Below are positions 54,208 through 64,000 of a DNA stretch of 64,000 nt, in pieces. The stretch lies in NCBI GenBank assembly GCA_036365455.1, contig JAWQUS010000008.1, forward strand, positions 21,187,501 through 21,251,500. The letters run 5' to 3'. The notes under the pieces are model-generated. The model worked only from the letters and a program-made list of their open reading frames with translations, was not told where the DNA came from and did no database searches. The DNA is from Macrosoma leucophasiata (lineage: Eukaryota; Arthropoda; Insecta; Lepidoptera; Hedylidae). Both the position numbers and the translations under genes were made by a program. Position 1 is the first letter of the stretch, and each line of letters starts with the position of its first letter.

Positions 54208-54367
54208 TGGTGGTAGAGCTCCAGTAAAGGAGGTCGCGGGCATAACCGCATTATCTAATCTACTTGGCACTAAATGGTAGGTAGTATTTAGCATTATCGT
54301 GTTCCGGTCCGGTGGAAAAGTATCGCTCTGTAATTTCCGGCGTAGAGGCATAACACACTAGACGTCA
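54208..54367 (+). repeat. Dispersed repeat D, left part split by a TIR element
   Basis: actggtggtagagctccagt to the cataacacactagacgtcag junction. The right part resumes at 54903 (caggagtggcaacgcatctg). Confidence 0.75.
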
Positions 54368-54902
54368 GGTTAGGATCCCACTGCAGAATCGTTACGTTCA
54401 TCGAGATATAAAGCAAACCTAATTTTTATGCATATTTATATTCTAGAGAATATTTATCCACTATGTTGCCTATCAAAATTTGGCCGCAAGTATTTTCATT
54501 ATTCTTTTTTTTTTATCAGCCAGCAACTCTTATATGCAGCCGTTTTTATTTGGCTCCCGTATCTCATAATAATGAAAAAAAAAAGATTTAATTTAATAAA
54601 TAAATAAAACATGTACGTTATGGACGTAATAAGATATCGGGGCGGAACGAAAATATGGAGGGGCGGCCAAGTGCGCAACGGCAGCCGTGAATTTTCAGAG
54701 TCTCTATACACATCGCCGTGAAGTGGAAGATATTTGTTGAAAAAACAAGTGAAAAAAAATATAGGCATACCTATATGGCATATGGATAGGCAACCTAGTG
54801 GATAAAATAATATATTCTCCAGATGATAAATAGGTATGCGTAAAAAATAGATTTGCAGCATATCTGGATGAACGAAATGATTCTGCAGTGGGATCCTAAC
54901 CT
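54368..54902. mobile_element. TIR element (family X), clean copy of about 530 bp
   Basis: The left end ggttaggatcccactgcaga and right end tctgcagtgggatcctaacc form a palindromic pair; the arms continue for over 100 bp. It has split a copy of dispersed repeat D (left part 54210-54367, right part 54903-55030). Confidence 0.8.
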
Positions 54903-55034
54903 ATCAGGAGTGGCAACGCATCTGCATTCTCAAATCTGTGGTTTCATGTAAATGTTTATAGGCTACAGTATAAGGTACTTACCGTCAATATAAAGTGTAT
55001 GCAAGTTTGACACTTTATGACATTAAAAAAAAAC

Positions 55035-55895
55035 TAAGTAAATATTTTAAATTTGATTTCACGTGTTTGTGAAGTTAATTTATCCCTAATCACAAATTCT
55101 TCGTTTTTGTTCGACCTCTTTCCCCTATCTGAGTAGCTTATAATATAAACAAATGAAGCATTATTAACTCAAATGTATGAGCGTGAGGTAACGCGATTGT
55201 AATCGTGATTATTAAAACATATTTACTTTATGGTGATGAGCTTTGCGAGCCGGATGCCATTATACAATTTCGTTTATTGCATGTATGTGGACTTTATTAT
55301 CTGTCTCAATCCAAATTCTCGTTTGGGCCAAAAATCGTGGAGTGCCAAATAAATTTCTCATCTATATTCTTATTTTAAAACTATACTTTTAACACTCACG
55401 TAGCTGAGCACACAGCTTTTTTTATTGGTCGTATGTAGTGACTTGACGACGAGAAATCCTTATACCCTTTACTGTAGTGCTGAGCAGAAATAATGGTTAG
55501 CAGCCAATTCCTTTATAGCCTGATGAATATACACAGGCAAAATATAGGGCTGTACTCTGAGGTTGCCACGAGAGAGGGGAACCACAAAATTGTTCCTGTT
55601 TTTCGGCAAATAATTGGGAACATGCTCTAAATAACATCTCCAAATCTGGTCCTGTTTTTGGATCAGTTATGTCGGACGCAATCTCTATTTCTGTCTATCC
55701 CGTAAAAGCAACTCGGCTTGTAAATACATACCAATTGTACGAGTAATCCGAAAGTAACTTGTGATAGTCTACATTAGCAAGACTAAACTTAAATGTGGTT
55801 GATGGCCTAACCTAAACTTATATGTGTGAATATATAATATAAGTGGCAAATCGTTAGTTTTCGCCGAAATACACCTCTATATATCTCGGTGAACA
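55035..55895. other. No gene seen
   Basis: AT-rich filler between repeat D and the CATA-tailed LINE; no supported feature. Confidence 0.45.
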
Positions 55896-55899
55896 TAAT

Positions 55900-56395
55900 G
55901 CTGAACTTACTCCAACGCTATTATATGGAAGTGAGAGCTGGGTATGTAGGAAAGAGTATGAAAGTAAATTAAAAGCGGTCGAGATGAGATCTTTACGCAA
56001 GATCTGCGGTGTATCGCTCACCGATCGCATTCGTAATGAAGATGTAAGAAAGAGGCTTAGTGTGAATGAGAGTATCGGTGTAAAAATGAAAAAGGGCATG
56101 CTCCGATGGTTCGGGCATATAGAAAGAATGTCGAATGAGCGTATGACTAAAAAGATATACAATGCGAATGTGGATGGTTGCAGAGGCCCAGGAAGACCAA
56201 GACTGACCTACCATGATCAAATAGGTCGAGTTCTGTGTGATGGTGGGCTCAAAAATCTTAGGAATCGGCGTGCATGTATGAAGAGAATGATGAAGGTAGA
56301 TTAGGCACGGTAGGTGTGTCAGGACCGGGATATCTGGCGCTCCACACTCTGCCTACCCCCTTAGGGACCTGACGTGAAGAAACATACATAATATA
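55900..56395 (+). pseudogene. LINE ORF2 C-terminal segment with CATA-repeat tail
   Basis: The frame encodes ESWVCRKEYESKLKAVEMRS, MLRWFGHIERMSNERMTKKI and CRGPGRPRLTYHD. This is a C-terminal domain seen after the reverse transcriptase in several insect LINEs (RTE-like). It ends at TAG 56302-56304, and the element finishes with cctgacgtgaagaaacatac. Shorter 3' copies at 11396, 12300, 21783 and 38660 share this tail. Confidence 0.75.
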
Positions 56396-57124
56396 CCTCT
56401 GTATACCCCTCACTACCTAATTTTTATTATTTAAATATTCGCTTAATTTGAATCAAAGTAGGTGCGGTGCAATAGCACGAAGAATGAAGCTGGCTATAAT
56501 TGTAAACACTTGAATCTGAAGAATAGAGTTCTGTGGCCACTAAAATATGTAATTGCATCATATTCAATTGCTGCGGTATCTGCACATCCAGTTTCCTGTG
56601 GGACTATTTATTCTTCACGTGCAGCTAACTGCAAAATGTTGAGTAGGTACCTACTGATGACAGAGTGGGGACTTCGGGGCAAAGTAAATTTACGTGCAAA
56701 GAAAATGCTCGCTTACAACGATTGAGTGATGCGTATAGCAGAGCAAGAACAAATCACGATTATGGGTTATGAACGGGTCCGATTAAGATTGGGGAGAAGG
56801 TGCTATTTATCTGACAGCAGTTTGAAAAAATTATATATAGCTACTAGCTACCTCCATCAATTTCGTAAACGTATCGTTCAAGATTAACTTATGGTATGTT
56901 GATAATCCCCATCAATCTTCTGTATTATTTGTATGTTTTTTATCCATAATACCATGTAGTATTTTTAGTTATGTATCTTTTTGTGTGCATTAAATTTATA
57001 TAAAAAGAACTAATATGACTATCGTAACAAGTATTCGTGTAAGTAAGCTTTTAATTCAATGATGTACTGTGTAAAACTTATGTTCTTACCCACACAAAGC
57101 ATTCCCAAACACCCAAATCTTTAT
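56396..57124. other. No gene seen
   Basis: An 87-residue plus frame (56462-56725) is open, but without motifs or splice context. Confidence 0.45.
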
Positions 57125-57385
57125 CTTTATATATAAAAATCAATTGCTGTTCGTTAGTCTCGCTAAAACTCGAGAACGGTTGGACCGATTTGGCTAAATT
57201 TGGTTTTGAATGATTTTTGGAAGTCCAGGAAAGGTTTAAAAGGTAAGAGAATATGAAGAAATTGAAGGGAAATAGTAAAAACCACAATTTTTATTTTCCC
57301 ATACAAATAGTCCGTATTTATATCAAAACTTTTAAACATTATTTCATTGTGAGGCAATACGAAGTTTGCCGGGACAGCTAGTGAG
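57125..57385 (+). repeat. Dispersed repeat F (CTAGT-ended)
   Basis: tcaattgctgttcgttagtc at one end, cgaagtttgccgggacagct and CTAGT-type end at the other. The LINE fragment follows directly. Same family at 36.34 and 44.55 kb. Confidence 0.75.
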
Positions 57386-58458
57386 AAATAAAAATATACA
57401 AACATTTGTCCGGTTACGGAGATCGAATCGATCGCTTTTTCTTCTGCATATCAATGAAATATTGGAGCAAAACTCCAATTTTCATTGCTATGCCGATGAT
57501 AGTACGGGAGATGCACACTACACTAGCCGTGCAAATGCCTCTCGGACACTTATCGAGGAAAGCAAGACTAGACTTGTGTCTGAAATCGAGCACTCTCTGG
57601 AGCGGGTCTCGGATTGGGGTCGACTTAATTTAGTACAGTTCAACCCCTCGAAGACACAAGTCTGCGCGTTCACCGCAAAAAAAACCCCATTCATTGTAGC
57701 ACCACAGTTCCAGGGCATTCCGCTCGCCGTTGATAAGAGTATCGGTATCCTGGGCGTTGACATATCGAACGAAGTGCAATTCGGGAGTCACATTGAGTGT
57801 AAGACCAAGTTGGCATCCAAAAAGTTGGGGGTGCTTAACAAAGCGAGGCAGTATTTCACATCGGGGCAGCTTCTACAGCTTTATAAGGCCCAAGTGCGGC
57901 CCCATCTGGAATACTGCTCTCATTTGTGGGCGGGAGCCCCCAAATACCAGCTTGGTCCACTTGACTCCCTACAAAAACGCGCCGTTCGTATTGTTAACGA
58001 TCCAGGACTTACCGACAGGCTCGAACATCTGAGCCTGCGCAGAGACATTGGGAGTCTGTGCGTGTTGTACCGTCTCTACAACGGTGAGTGCTCTGCTGAA
58101 CTGTTTGACATGGTGCCACCGTCTCTTTTCCTACACCGTACTACCCGCCGAAGAGAGAAGTTCCACCCACACCGACTGGACACTTGGCAGTGCTCAACGG
58201 TGCGGTTTTGACGTTCGTTCCTGCCCAGAACGTGTAAATTGTGGAACGAACTTCCCTCTGAGGTGTTCCCTAGGTGCTACAATATGGGGTTCTTCAAAAA
58301 TGGCGTCAAAAGAGTCCTTCAGGGCTGGCAGCCTATGAACATTGGCAACTCCCCTGGTGTTGCAAATGTTCATAGGCGACGGTGACCACTTTCCATCAGG
58401 TGGTCCGTTTGCTTGTCTGTCAATCTTCAGAAATAAAAAAAAAAAAAAAAAAAAAAAA
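57386..58458 (+). pseudogene. CR1/Jockey-like LINE, 3' half with poly-A tail
   Basis: The frame includes the catalytic YADD in FHCYADDSTGDA, then the thumb region (LNLVQFNPSKTQVCAFTAKK, LYKAQVRPHLEYCSHLWAGA) and LQKRAVRIVNDP. A single in-frame TGA at 58209-58211 splits it; the same frame continues RSFLPRTCKLWNE to TGA 58383-58385. The sister fragment at 2.2-2.4 kb has Ser there, so the stop is a lesion. An A-run at 58437-58458 is the 3' tail. The 5' half is missing (typical LINE truncation). Confidence 0.88.
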
Positions 58459-58655
58459 GGTCAAGATGCAGATGCGTTACCACTCCTGAGGCCTAAAGTG
58501 TTATGCCTCTGTGCCGGAAATTACACGGCCATACATTACCACCTGACCGGAACACGATAGTGCTGAACGCTACCATTTAGCGGCAAGTTTGTTAGGTAAT
58601 GCGGTGGTGCCTACGCCCGCAAGCTCTGTCACTGGAGCTCTACCACCAGTAAACA
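58459..58655 (-). repeat. Dispersed repeat D joined to LINE poly-A
   Basis: gatgcagatgcgttaccact through ctggagctctaccaccagta, immediately after the LINE poly-A tail. Confidence 0.75.
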
Positions 58656-58815
58656 AGGAACCCTTATAGTTTCTCTATGTCCGTCTGTCTGTTTGTCCGT
58701 CCGCGGCTTAGCGCAAAACACTTGGTACTAGAGAATTGAAATTTGGCACAAGTGTACACCTTAATCACGCCGATAAAGTGGAAAAAGATTAAAAACATGT
58801 TTTTTTTTGTTTAGA
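58650..58815 (+). repeat. Dispersed repeat J
   Basis: gtaaacaaggaacccttata, gtccgtctgtctgtttgtcc, gcttagcgcaaaacacttgg, as at 1.7 kb. Confidence 0.65.
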
Positions 58816-59154
58816 ATGAAATCTCCCATATTTTTTTTCCAATCGCGCTAAAAGAAGTATTATAACTTTAAAAAAAATACCGGTCGAATTGAGAACCTCC
58901 TCGTTTTTGAACTCGGCGTATTATCAGTTTGTACACGAGTAATACACACGTGATTTTTACTACAAAATCGAGATGGCTGTCGTTTTCCGTGTGAATGAGT
59001 TAGCTTAGCTGGCAATACATAAAGTGTTAAACTTAAAACAAATAACAAAATTGTGACTTACCTGTGATATGTATTGCTACTGAGTGATTTAGTTTGCTTT
59101 ACTGTTCTGTTTTTAAAAACATTGAACAATTTGGCATTTTTGACGGTTTTTTCA

Positions 59155-59285
59155 CACTAAGTTTGCGCAAGGCGAGCGAAAGCACAATGAATGGATGATT
59201 ATTGCCGCGCGAGCGGGAACGGTCACCTGACCGCCCGCGAGTCTCAACAAACGCTCAGCGTCCGGTGCGTATTGTTGTTTACCTA
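59155..59285. other. Small GC/CpG-rich segment
   Basis: gcaaggcgagcgaaagcaca, then cgcgcgagcgggaacggtca and a ggtcacctgaccgcc palindrome. No coding sign. Possible regulatory segment downstream of the minus-strand LDL-A exon. Confidence 0.25.
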
Positions 59286-59710
59286 ACTTCACTTAATATC
59301 TTTGACTCTACCGATCATAATTTTTATTCCGAAATATTTCTTTCAATACCAAGTTGTCTGGAAAAAATTGTTCTAAGAATGAGCATTATTGTACTGTTTT
59401 TCTAGCTACTATATGTTAATTCTCTCCTTTCGAGTGTATTTTGATCTAAAAAAAGCTACTTAATGAGGGACGAAAGCTAGAAAGAACTTCTAAAGAATAA
59501 TATTGCTGCGTCATAAACTAACGCCTTATTAAATCATAACGTTTAAACGTAAAATTTTATGACTAATACAGATAGAATAATAACAGTATTAATAGTAATT
59601 TAATGCTGATTTTCGATTTTAAATATTTTTTAGAATTTGTTATTATGTTAAAGAGTTTTCGTTTTGTTTTTTTTATTTATAAACTTACAGCACAACACAA
59701 ATTCACTTAC

Positions 59711-59821
59711 CTGGGCAATCTTGCTCGTCGGTGGAGTCTTGACAGTCTCGGAAACCGTCACACCTCTTATCGATAGAGATGCATCGAGTTCCGTCGCACG
59801 TGAATTCGTCGTGTTTACAAG
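59711..59821 (-). CDS. LDL-receptor class A module exon
   Basis: On the minus strand this 111-base exon has an AG acceptor and a CAG|gtaagt donor, and is phase 1-1, typical of LDL-A exons. It encodes CKHDEFTCDGTRCISIDKRC, then DGFRDCQDSTDEQDCP. All six cysteines and the calcium-cage acidic residues (D-x3-D-x8-DE) are in place. Such modules bind ligands in the extracellular part of lipoprotein receptors, perlecan-like proteins and some proteases. Transcript order puts it after the 61174 exon. Which protein it belongs to cannot be told from this window. Confidence 0.85.
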
Positions 59822-59829
59822 CTGGAAAC

Positions 59830-60990
59830 AAAAAACACAATTAAAATGCAAGTTATGTCAAGCACAATCAGGGAAAAGTAATTGTGGACTTTCCTTGATG
59901 GTGCATGGACACTTTACGCGGGCAATATAAGCTATATTTGATTGGATTTGGATATGTGGCGAGTTCCCTGACCCTTACATAATTATTATCCTGATCCCAG
60001 TAAATGAGGACGAACCAATATAATTGTAGCTAGTAAGTACAAAAAATATAGGTACCTAAATATAGGTAAAAATAAGTTTTTATTTTATTTTATGAAGGTT
60101 CTTTCTCTTGATAGCCAAATTTTTTGCCGTGCGTTTCGTCGTGCGTTGTTCTTATTCCTGTTTAACACTTTCGTCGTTGATTCTAATAAAATTTAATTTT
60201 GATATCACAGGAGTGTACTTATCTCAATCTACAAAAAAAGCCGCAATATTCCACCGTACCTACATTGTTTTTTTAATATTTGTTTTGGTTGTATATTATA
60301 AAAGACTCTTTGGTACTTACTTCTAACACAATATTTTATTAAATCACGAAATGTAAAAAAAACAAAACGTCTCTTGCCAAAGATGTTAGAAGAGTTAAAT
60401 TGACAATACGCACCGGCCGCTGAGAGTTTGTTCAATTCGCGGACGGACAGTATGTTCACGCGGCAAGAATCATAGTACATTAATTGTGCATTTGTCCACC
60501 GAGTGCAAACTTAGTGAAAAAAACCGAATAGTAGAGCATACTAAATCACTCAGTAGCATTATTTCGCATCAGTAAGTCATAATTTTGTTCATTATTTAAA
60601 TTAAACATTATATTTCATCGTCTGTTATTAAATATTATCGTGTTAAAGTAGGGAATATTTTAGCTAACTTATTTCCACCGAATACGACGGTCATCTCGAT
60701 TTCGTAGTACAATCAAGTTGTTTATACGCGTAACTGATAATACGCCATTTTTGTGACGTTTTGTGACGCGACAACAAAGACCAATTCAAATTCTACACTT
60801 TGTCAAATTTTGAACACAACCCTTCCTCATGTCCCTGACTCTAGCTATTGGTGAAAACCACATGAAAATCCGAGCAGTAGTCTTTGAGTTTAATCGCGAA
60901 CAGACAGACAGTTGCGGCTGGGGGACTTTGTTTTATAATATGTACAGATTGATAAATAAAAACATGGTATATATGTTAGTTATATACAGT
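59830..60990. other. Intron-like sequence of the LDL-A gene
   Basis: AT-rich, lying between minus-strand LDL-A exons. No exon-like module in either strand apart from the broken trace at 60997. Confidence 0.5.
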
Positions 60991-60996
60991 CATCAG

Positions 60997-61037
60997 AGAT
61001 CAGTCGGGAAGCAATTACGTTCGTCGTCACCATTCGG
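60997..61037 (-). pseudogene. Broken trace of the same LDL-A exon
   Basis: The minus strand reads CPNGDDERNCFPTD, matching CPNGDDERDC of the two intact exons almost base for base over about 30 nt, but the upstream half of the module is missing. It is probably the end of a third, truncated duplicate 140 bp downstream (transcript sense) of copy 1. Confidence 0.6.
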
Positions 61038-61173
61038 ACAGTATTATTATGATATAAATATTGAATTCTGTTACATCGTTAATTCATTAATTAATTGAGA
61101 TCAACAATCAATTGAACTTTAGATGTTAAACAAACTTAAACTTTTAAAACTTATATAAAAATATGATTTATAC

Positions 61174-61320
61174 CAGGGGTGCAGTCACGTTCGTCGTCAC
61201 CATTCGGACAGTCATCAAATCCATTACATTTGTCTGTACTGCATATAGTTTCAGAGGAATCCTCACATCTATACTCTTGCTCACACGATTTATATGTCAC
61301 AGGTGACGCGGAAGTGGTAT
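61174..61320 (-). CDS. LDL-receptor class A module exon, copy 1
   Basis: 147 bases, phase 1-1, minus strand: acceptor ttatattag, donor CCTG|gtataa. It encodes a Thr/Ser-rich linker TTSASPVTYKSCEQEYRCED, then SSETICSTDKCNGFDDCPNG and DDERDC. There are six cysteines with the acidic D-x2-D/DDE pattern of an LDL-A module, though the second loop is longer and lacks the usual CI. It is nearly identical to the 63382 exon. Confidence 0.82.
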
Positions 61321-61774
61321 CTAATATAAAAAAAAACTTAGTTAAAATAAAAGAAATCATAACAAACTATAAAATAATAAAGAATCATGGCTACATTCGT
61401 ATAATGAAAAAAAAAATAAGGTGGGGACAAAAACAAACAGCTATGACAAAAAAAAATTGAGATCCTATATTCTAATGATTAAAATATTGTTACCTCGCTG
61501 TAATGGCCAGAAGTGACTATTACAGATTGGTTAGGATCCCACTACAGAATCATTTCGTTCATATATATAATGAACATAAACCTAGATATGCTGCAAACCT
61601 AATTTTTACGCATATTTATAATCTAGCTAGAGAATATATATCCACTAGGTGACCTATCAAAATTTGGCCGCAAGTATTTTTTATTAAATTATTAAGCAGC
61701 CAGTAACAGTTATTTGCGGCCGATTTAATTTAGCTCCCGTATATCATAATAATGAGAAAATAAATATAACTACG

Positions 61775-62200
61775 TTAAGAAAAACCGACTTCAAAACTGA
61801 AAAGTAAAAAATAATTAAGATTTAATTGCAATTATATACTATCTATTAATATATTTATATGTGCTATTTACTTATAGGTTTGAAGTCGGTGCCAAGCCTT
61901 AAACAAAAAACAATTATATTTTAATCACATAAATATGAATACGAGCAAATGAATACACTGAACAAAACGTAACCGGCGAATCGTGGGTGTTAGCATGTAT
62001 GCTTGAATTTATGCATTTACATCTGCCAACCCCTTCGGGGATTACAGGCGTGAAGTTACGTTTTAATACAATGAAATGCCTACTTTAGTGATTTTGGCTT
62101 GGCACCGACTTCAAACCTATAAGTAAATAACACATATAAATAATTGCAATTAAATCTTTATTATTTTTTACTTTTCAGTTTTGATGTCGGTTTTTCTTAA
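61775..62200. mobile_element. Foldback element nested in family X copy
   Basis: ttaagaaaaaccgacttcaa at the left is inverted at 62181-62200 (one mismatch); a second inner pair (ataggtttgaagtcggtgcc / ggcaccgacttcaaacctat) lies inside. Its centre holds the end of tRNA-derived repeat C (61967-62061). Confidence 0.75.
61967..62061 (+). repeat. Repeat C tail fragment
   Basis: Contains cggcgaatcgtgggtgttag and ggggattacaggcgtgaagt, matching the 3' part of the 33.3-kb repeat. It is the innermost layer of the nest. Confidence 0.7.
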
Positions 62201-62681
62201 CATAGTTATATTTATTTAATACTTTTTAGTTTATTGCTGCATTATCAATTAGATTATTGTGCACATCTGTTAATTTGTAAAATCTGACTCTTTTACCTAA
62301 TTTAAATTGTTTAGGTGTGTACAAAAATATTACACAACTATACGAAATCAATGAAAAAATTTTATCCACGAAGGAGTAAATAAGCCGTGTTGTGTCGTCG
62401 ATGAGTAAATGTGTCATTGTCACTTGTTGTCATCTTGTTGTCATGCGCATTAGGACTATCTAGGACGTCAGTGGATTCAACGCACTGTATGACAACTCGC
62501 CGTCTATTCTTATTCCTTTAGTCTGAGGTGAAAGTAAGTAAAAAAATGCTCATAAAATAAAAACTGTTGGGCCTATCTGAATCAATTTTTTATGGGACCA
62601 ATTCGAAACTATTCCGTATCAAACAAAAAAAGAATTACGTAAATCGGTCCCGAAATCTAGGTGAAATTCGCGTACATACAT

Positions 62682-62724
<43 letters not shown>
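62682..62724. repeat. (TA)n microsatellite
   Basis: About 40 bases of alternating at, inside the enlarged family X element, followed by accggccgaactgagaagct. Confidence 0.95.
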
Positions 62725-62725
<1 letters not shown>

Positions 62726-63164
62726 GGCCGAACTGAGAAGCTTCTCGTTTTTTGAACTCGGTTAAAAATAGCTTCAATTTGATATATAAATAATACATGT
62801 ACGTCATGGCGAAAAAAAGTTATCGGGGTGGAACGAATATACGTAGGGGCGGCCAAGTACGCAACGGCAGCCGTAATTTTTCAGTCTTTATACATATTGT
62901 ATCGTTGACCTCACGTCAACGATATTTTATTGAAAAACCAATTTAAAAAAATATACTTGCATCGATTATTTGATAGGATTGGATATATATTCTCTAGATT
63001 ATAAATATGCGTAAAAAATAGATTTGCAGCATATCTGGATGAACGAAATGATTCTGCAGTGGGATTCTAACCTAAAAATAGGGTTGTAGGTATGGTGTGT
63101 CAAACAGTGAACCAATTTGGCACAATTACACACGAACTAGGCTTTTTATTTTAAATAATCCCCG

Positions 63165-63300
63165 CTGTTGCTTTTGAAGGGTCGCGGGTTCGATCTCCGC
63201 ACCGGGACAAATGTTTGTATGGACTACAGATATTTGTTTCGAGTTTGGGTGTTTGTGTATGTTTTATATGTGTACAACGGCACCCACGACACAGGATTAT
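63165..63300 (+). repeat. tRNA-derived SINE A, 5'-truncated copy
   Basis: Starts within the head (gaagggtcgcgggttcgatc) and keeps the tail gtatggactacagatatttg. It lies just upstream (plus sense) of LDL-A copy 2. Confidence 0.7.
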
Positions 63301-63381
63301 ACCTACTGTAAGACTGTAAGCGTAAGCGTATTTTTATTTATTTATTTACTTTTAAAACATAAATAAAAATATGATTTATAC

Positions 63382-63528
63382 CAGGGGTGCAGTCACGTTC
63401 GTCGTCACCATTCGGACAGTCATCAAATCCATTACATTTGTCTGTGCTGCATATAGTTTCAGAGGAATCCTCACATCTATACTCTTGCTCACACGATTTA
63501 TATGTCACAGGTGACGCGGAAGTGGTAT
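63382..63528 (-). CDS. LDL-receptor class A module exon, copy 2
   Basis: Same 147-base exon as at 61174 with one base different (T to C on the minus strand in a Ser codon, AGT to AGC), so the protein is identical. Splice sites and phase are preserved. In transcript order it precedes copy 1, so both could be included in tandem or used alternatively. Confidence 0.82.
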
Positions 63529-63757
63529 CTAATATAAAAAAAAACTTAGTTAAAATAAAACAAAGCATAACAAACTTAAAAATAATAAAGGGTCGTGGCA
63601 AGAATTGTATAGAAAAAAAATTACGTGGCGACAAGGACGAACAGCTATGAACAAAATATATTTTGAGAACCTAAATACTTTAACATAAAAAACCTAGGTA
63701 AAATAAAACAAAACATAACAAAAAATATGAATATATTATCTTTACGTCCTCATGTTT

Positions 63758-63862
63758 TCTTTACGTAATGAAGGTGGCAAACAAGCAGTTAACATTCATG
63801 TTATGTTATCATAATGCAGATACGTTGCCACCCCTACGACCTTAGTTGTTATGTCTTTATGA
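63758..63862 (-). repeat. Dispersed repeat D, partial
   Basis: gtaatgaaggtggcaaacaa through ttgccacccctacgacctta. Confidence 0.6.
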
Positions 63863-64000
63863 TAAGTTATACAAGCCAAAAAATTTTCTAGATCAATGGA
63901 TTTTAACCTAGGTAGTTATGTTTTGGCACGTGGATAAGTAAAATAAAATAGTTCATAAACATTATTGTTTTGAAGTGTTAAACAAAAATACATTATTTTC

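Larger units (their letters stand above)
61530..63071. mobile_element. TIR element (family X), enlarged copy with nested insertions
   Basis: The same ends as at 54.4 kb (gttaggatcccactacagaa, and the inverse at 63038-63071). The interior shares gtatatcataataatgag and ggggcggccaagtacgcaac, but about 1 kb of extra sequence is present, including the foldback at 61775-62200. It lies between the two duplicated LDL-A exons. Confidence 0.78.

Overview
The window looks like repeat-dense, AT-rich nuclear DNA of an insect, most likely a moth or butterfly. I infer this from three things: small exons in long introns, a neuropeptide receptor of the arthropod PDF-receptor type, and many interspersed repeats of kinds familiar from Lepidoptera (tRNA-derived SINEs, repeats opening with a ctagctgtgcccgcgactt-type stretch and ending in CTAGT, RTE and CR1/Jockey-like LINE fragments, hAT and mariner relics). 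There is no bacterial-style gene layout. Most long open reading frames here are repeat shadows.

Left part (4.7-25.2 kb, + strand). Nine exons whose phases all agree (4709-25193, 1239 coding bases, 413 codons, open at both ends) encode most of a secretin-family (class B) G-protein-coupled receptor. It has the six-cysteine hormone-binding ectodomain, seven membrane segments and family signatures in TM4, TM6 and TM7. The TM2-TM3 junction and overall pattern point to the PDF (pigment-dispersing factor) receptor, which links circadian clock neurons to cAMP signalling in insects. Its first exon (signal peptide) and its C-terminal tail were not found. A complete two-exon gene of the TPPP/p25-alpha family (9663-11105, 124 aa, a predicted tubulin and microtubule-associated protein) sits on the same strand inside the 9.2-kb receptor intron.

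Right edge (59.7-63.5 kb, - strand). Phase 1-1 exons encode LDL-receptor class A modules of an extracellular or membrane protein. One 147-base exon is present twice, about 2.2 kb apart, with a single synonymous difference. A further broken trace of the same module lies at about 61.0 kb.

Middle (25-59 kb). This holds almost only mobile DNA: a mariner transposase with two frameshifts, an RTE-type reverse transcriptase fragment, a CR1/Jockey-like LINE with one nonsense codon, retroelement ORF1-like scraps, several terminal-inverted-repeat MITEs (some nested), SINEs, a 126-bp minisatellite grown inside a dispersed repeat, and long AT-rich stretches where I see nothing. One intact tRNA-Leu(AAG) gene lies at 50.04 kb. 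A TATA/initiator pair followed by a GC-rich segment and a splice donor at 32.0-32.3 kb may be the first exon of an unidentified gene.

The most noteworthy items are the nested gene pair, the exon-restricted identity of the duplicated LDL-A module, the three-level nest of elements between those exon copies, and the tandem expansion inside a dispersed repeat. I found no clear sign of an entirely new biological system.
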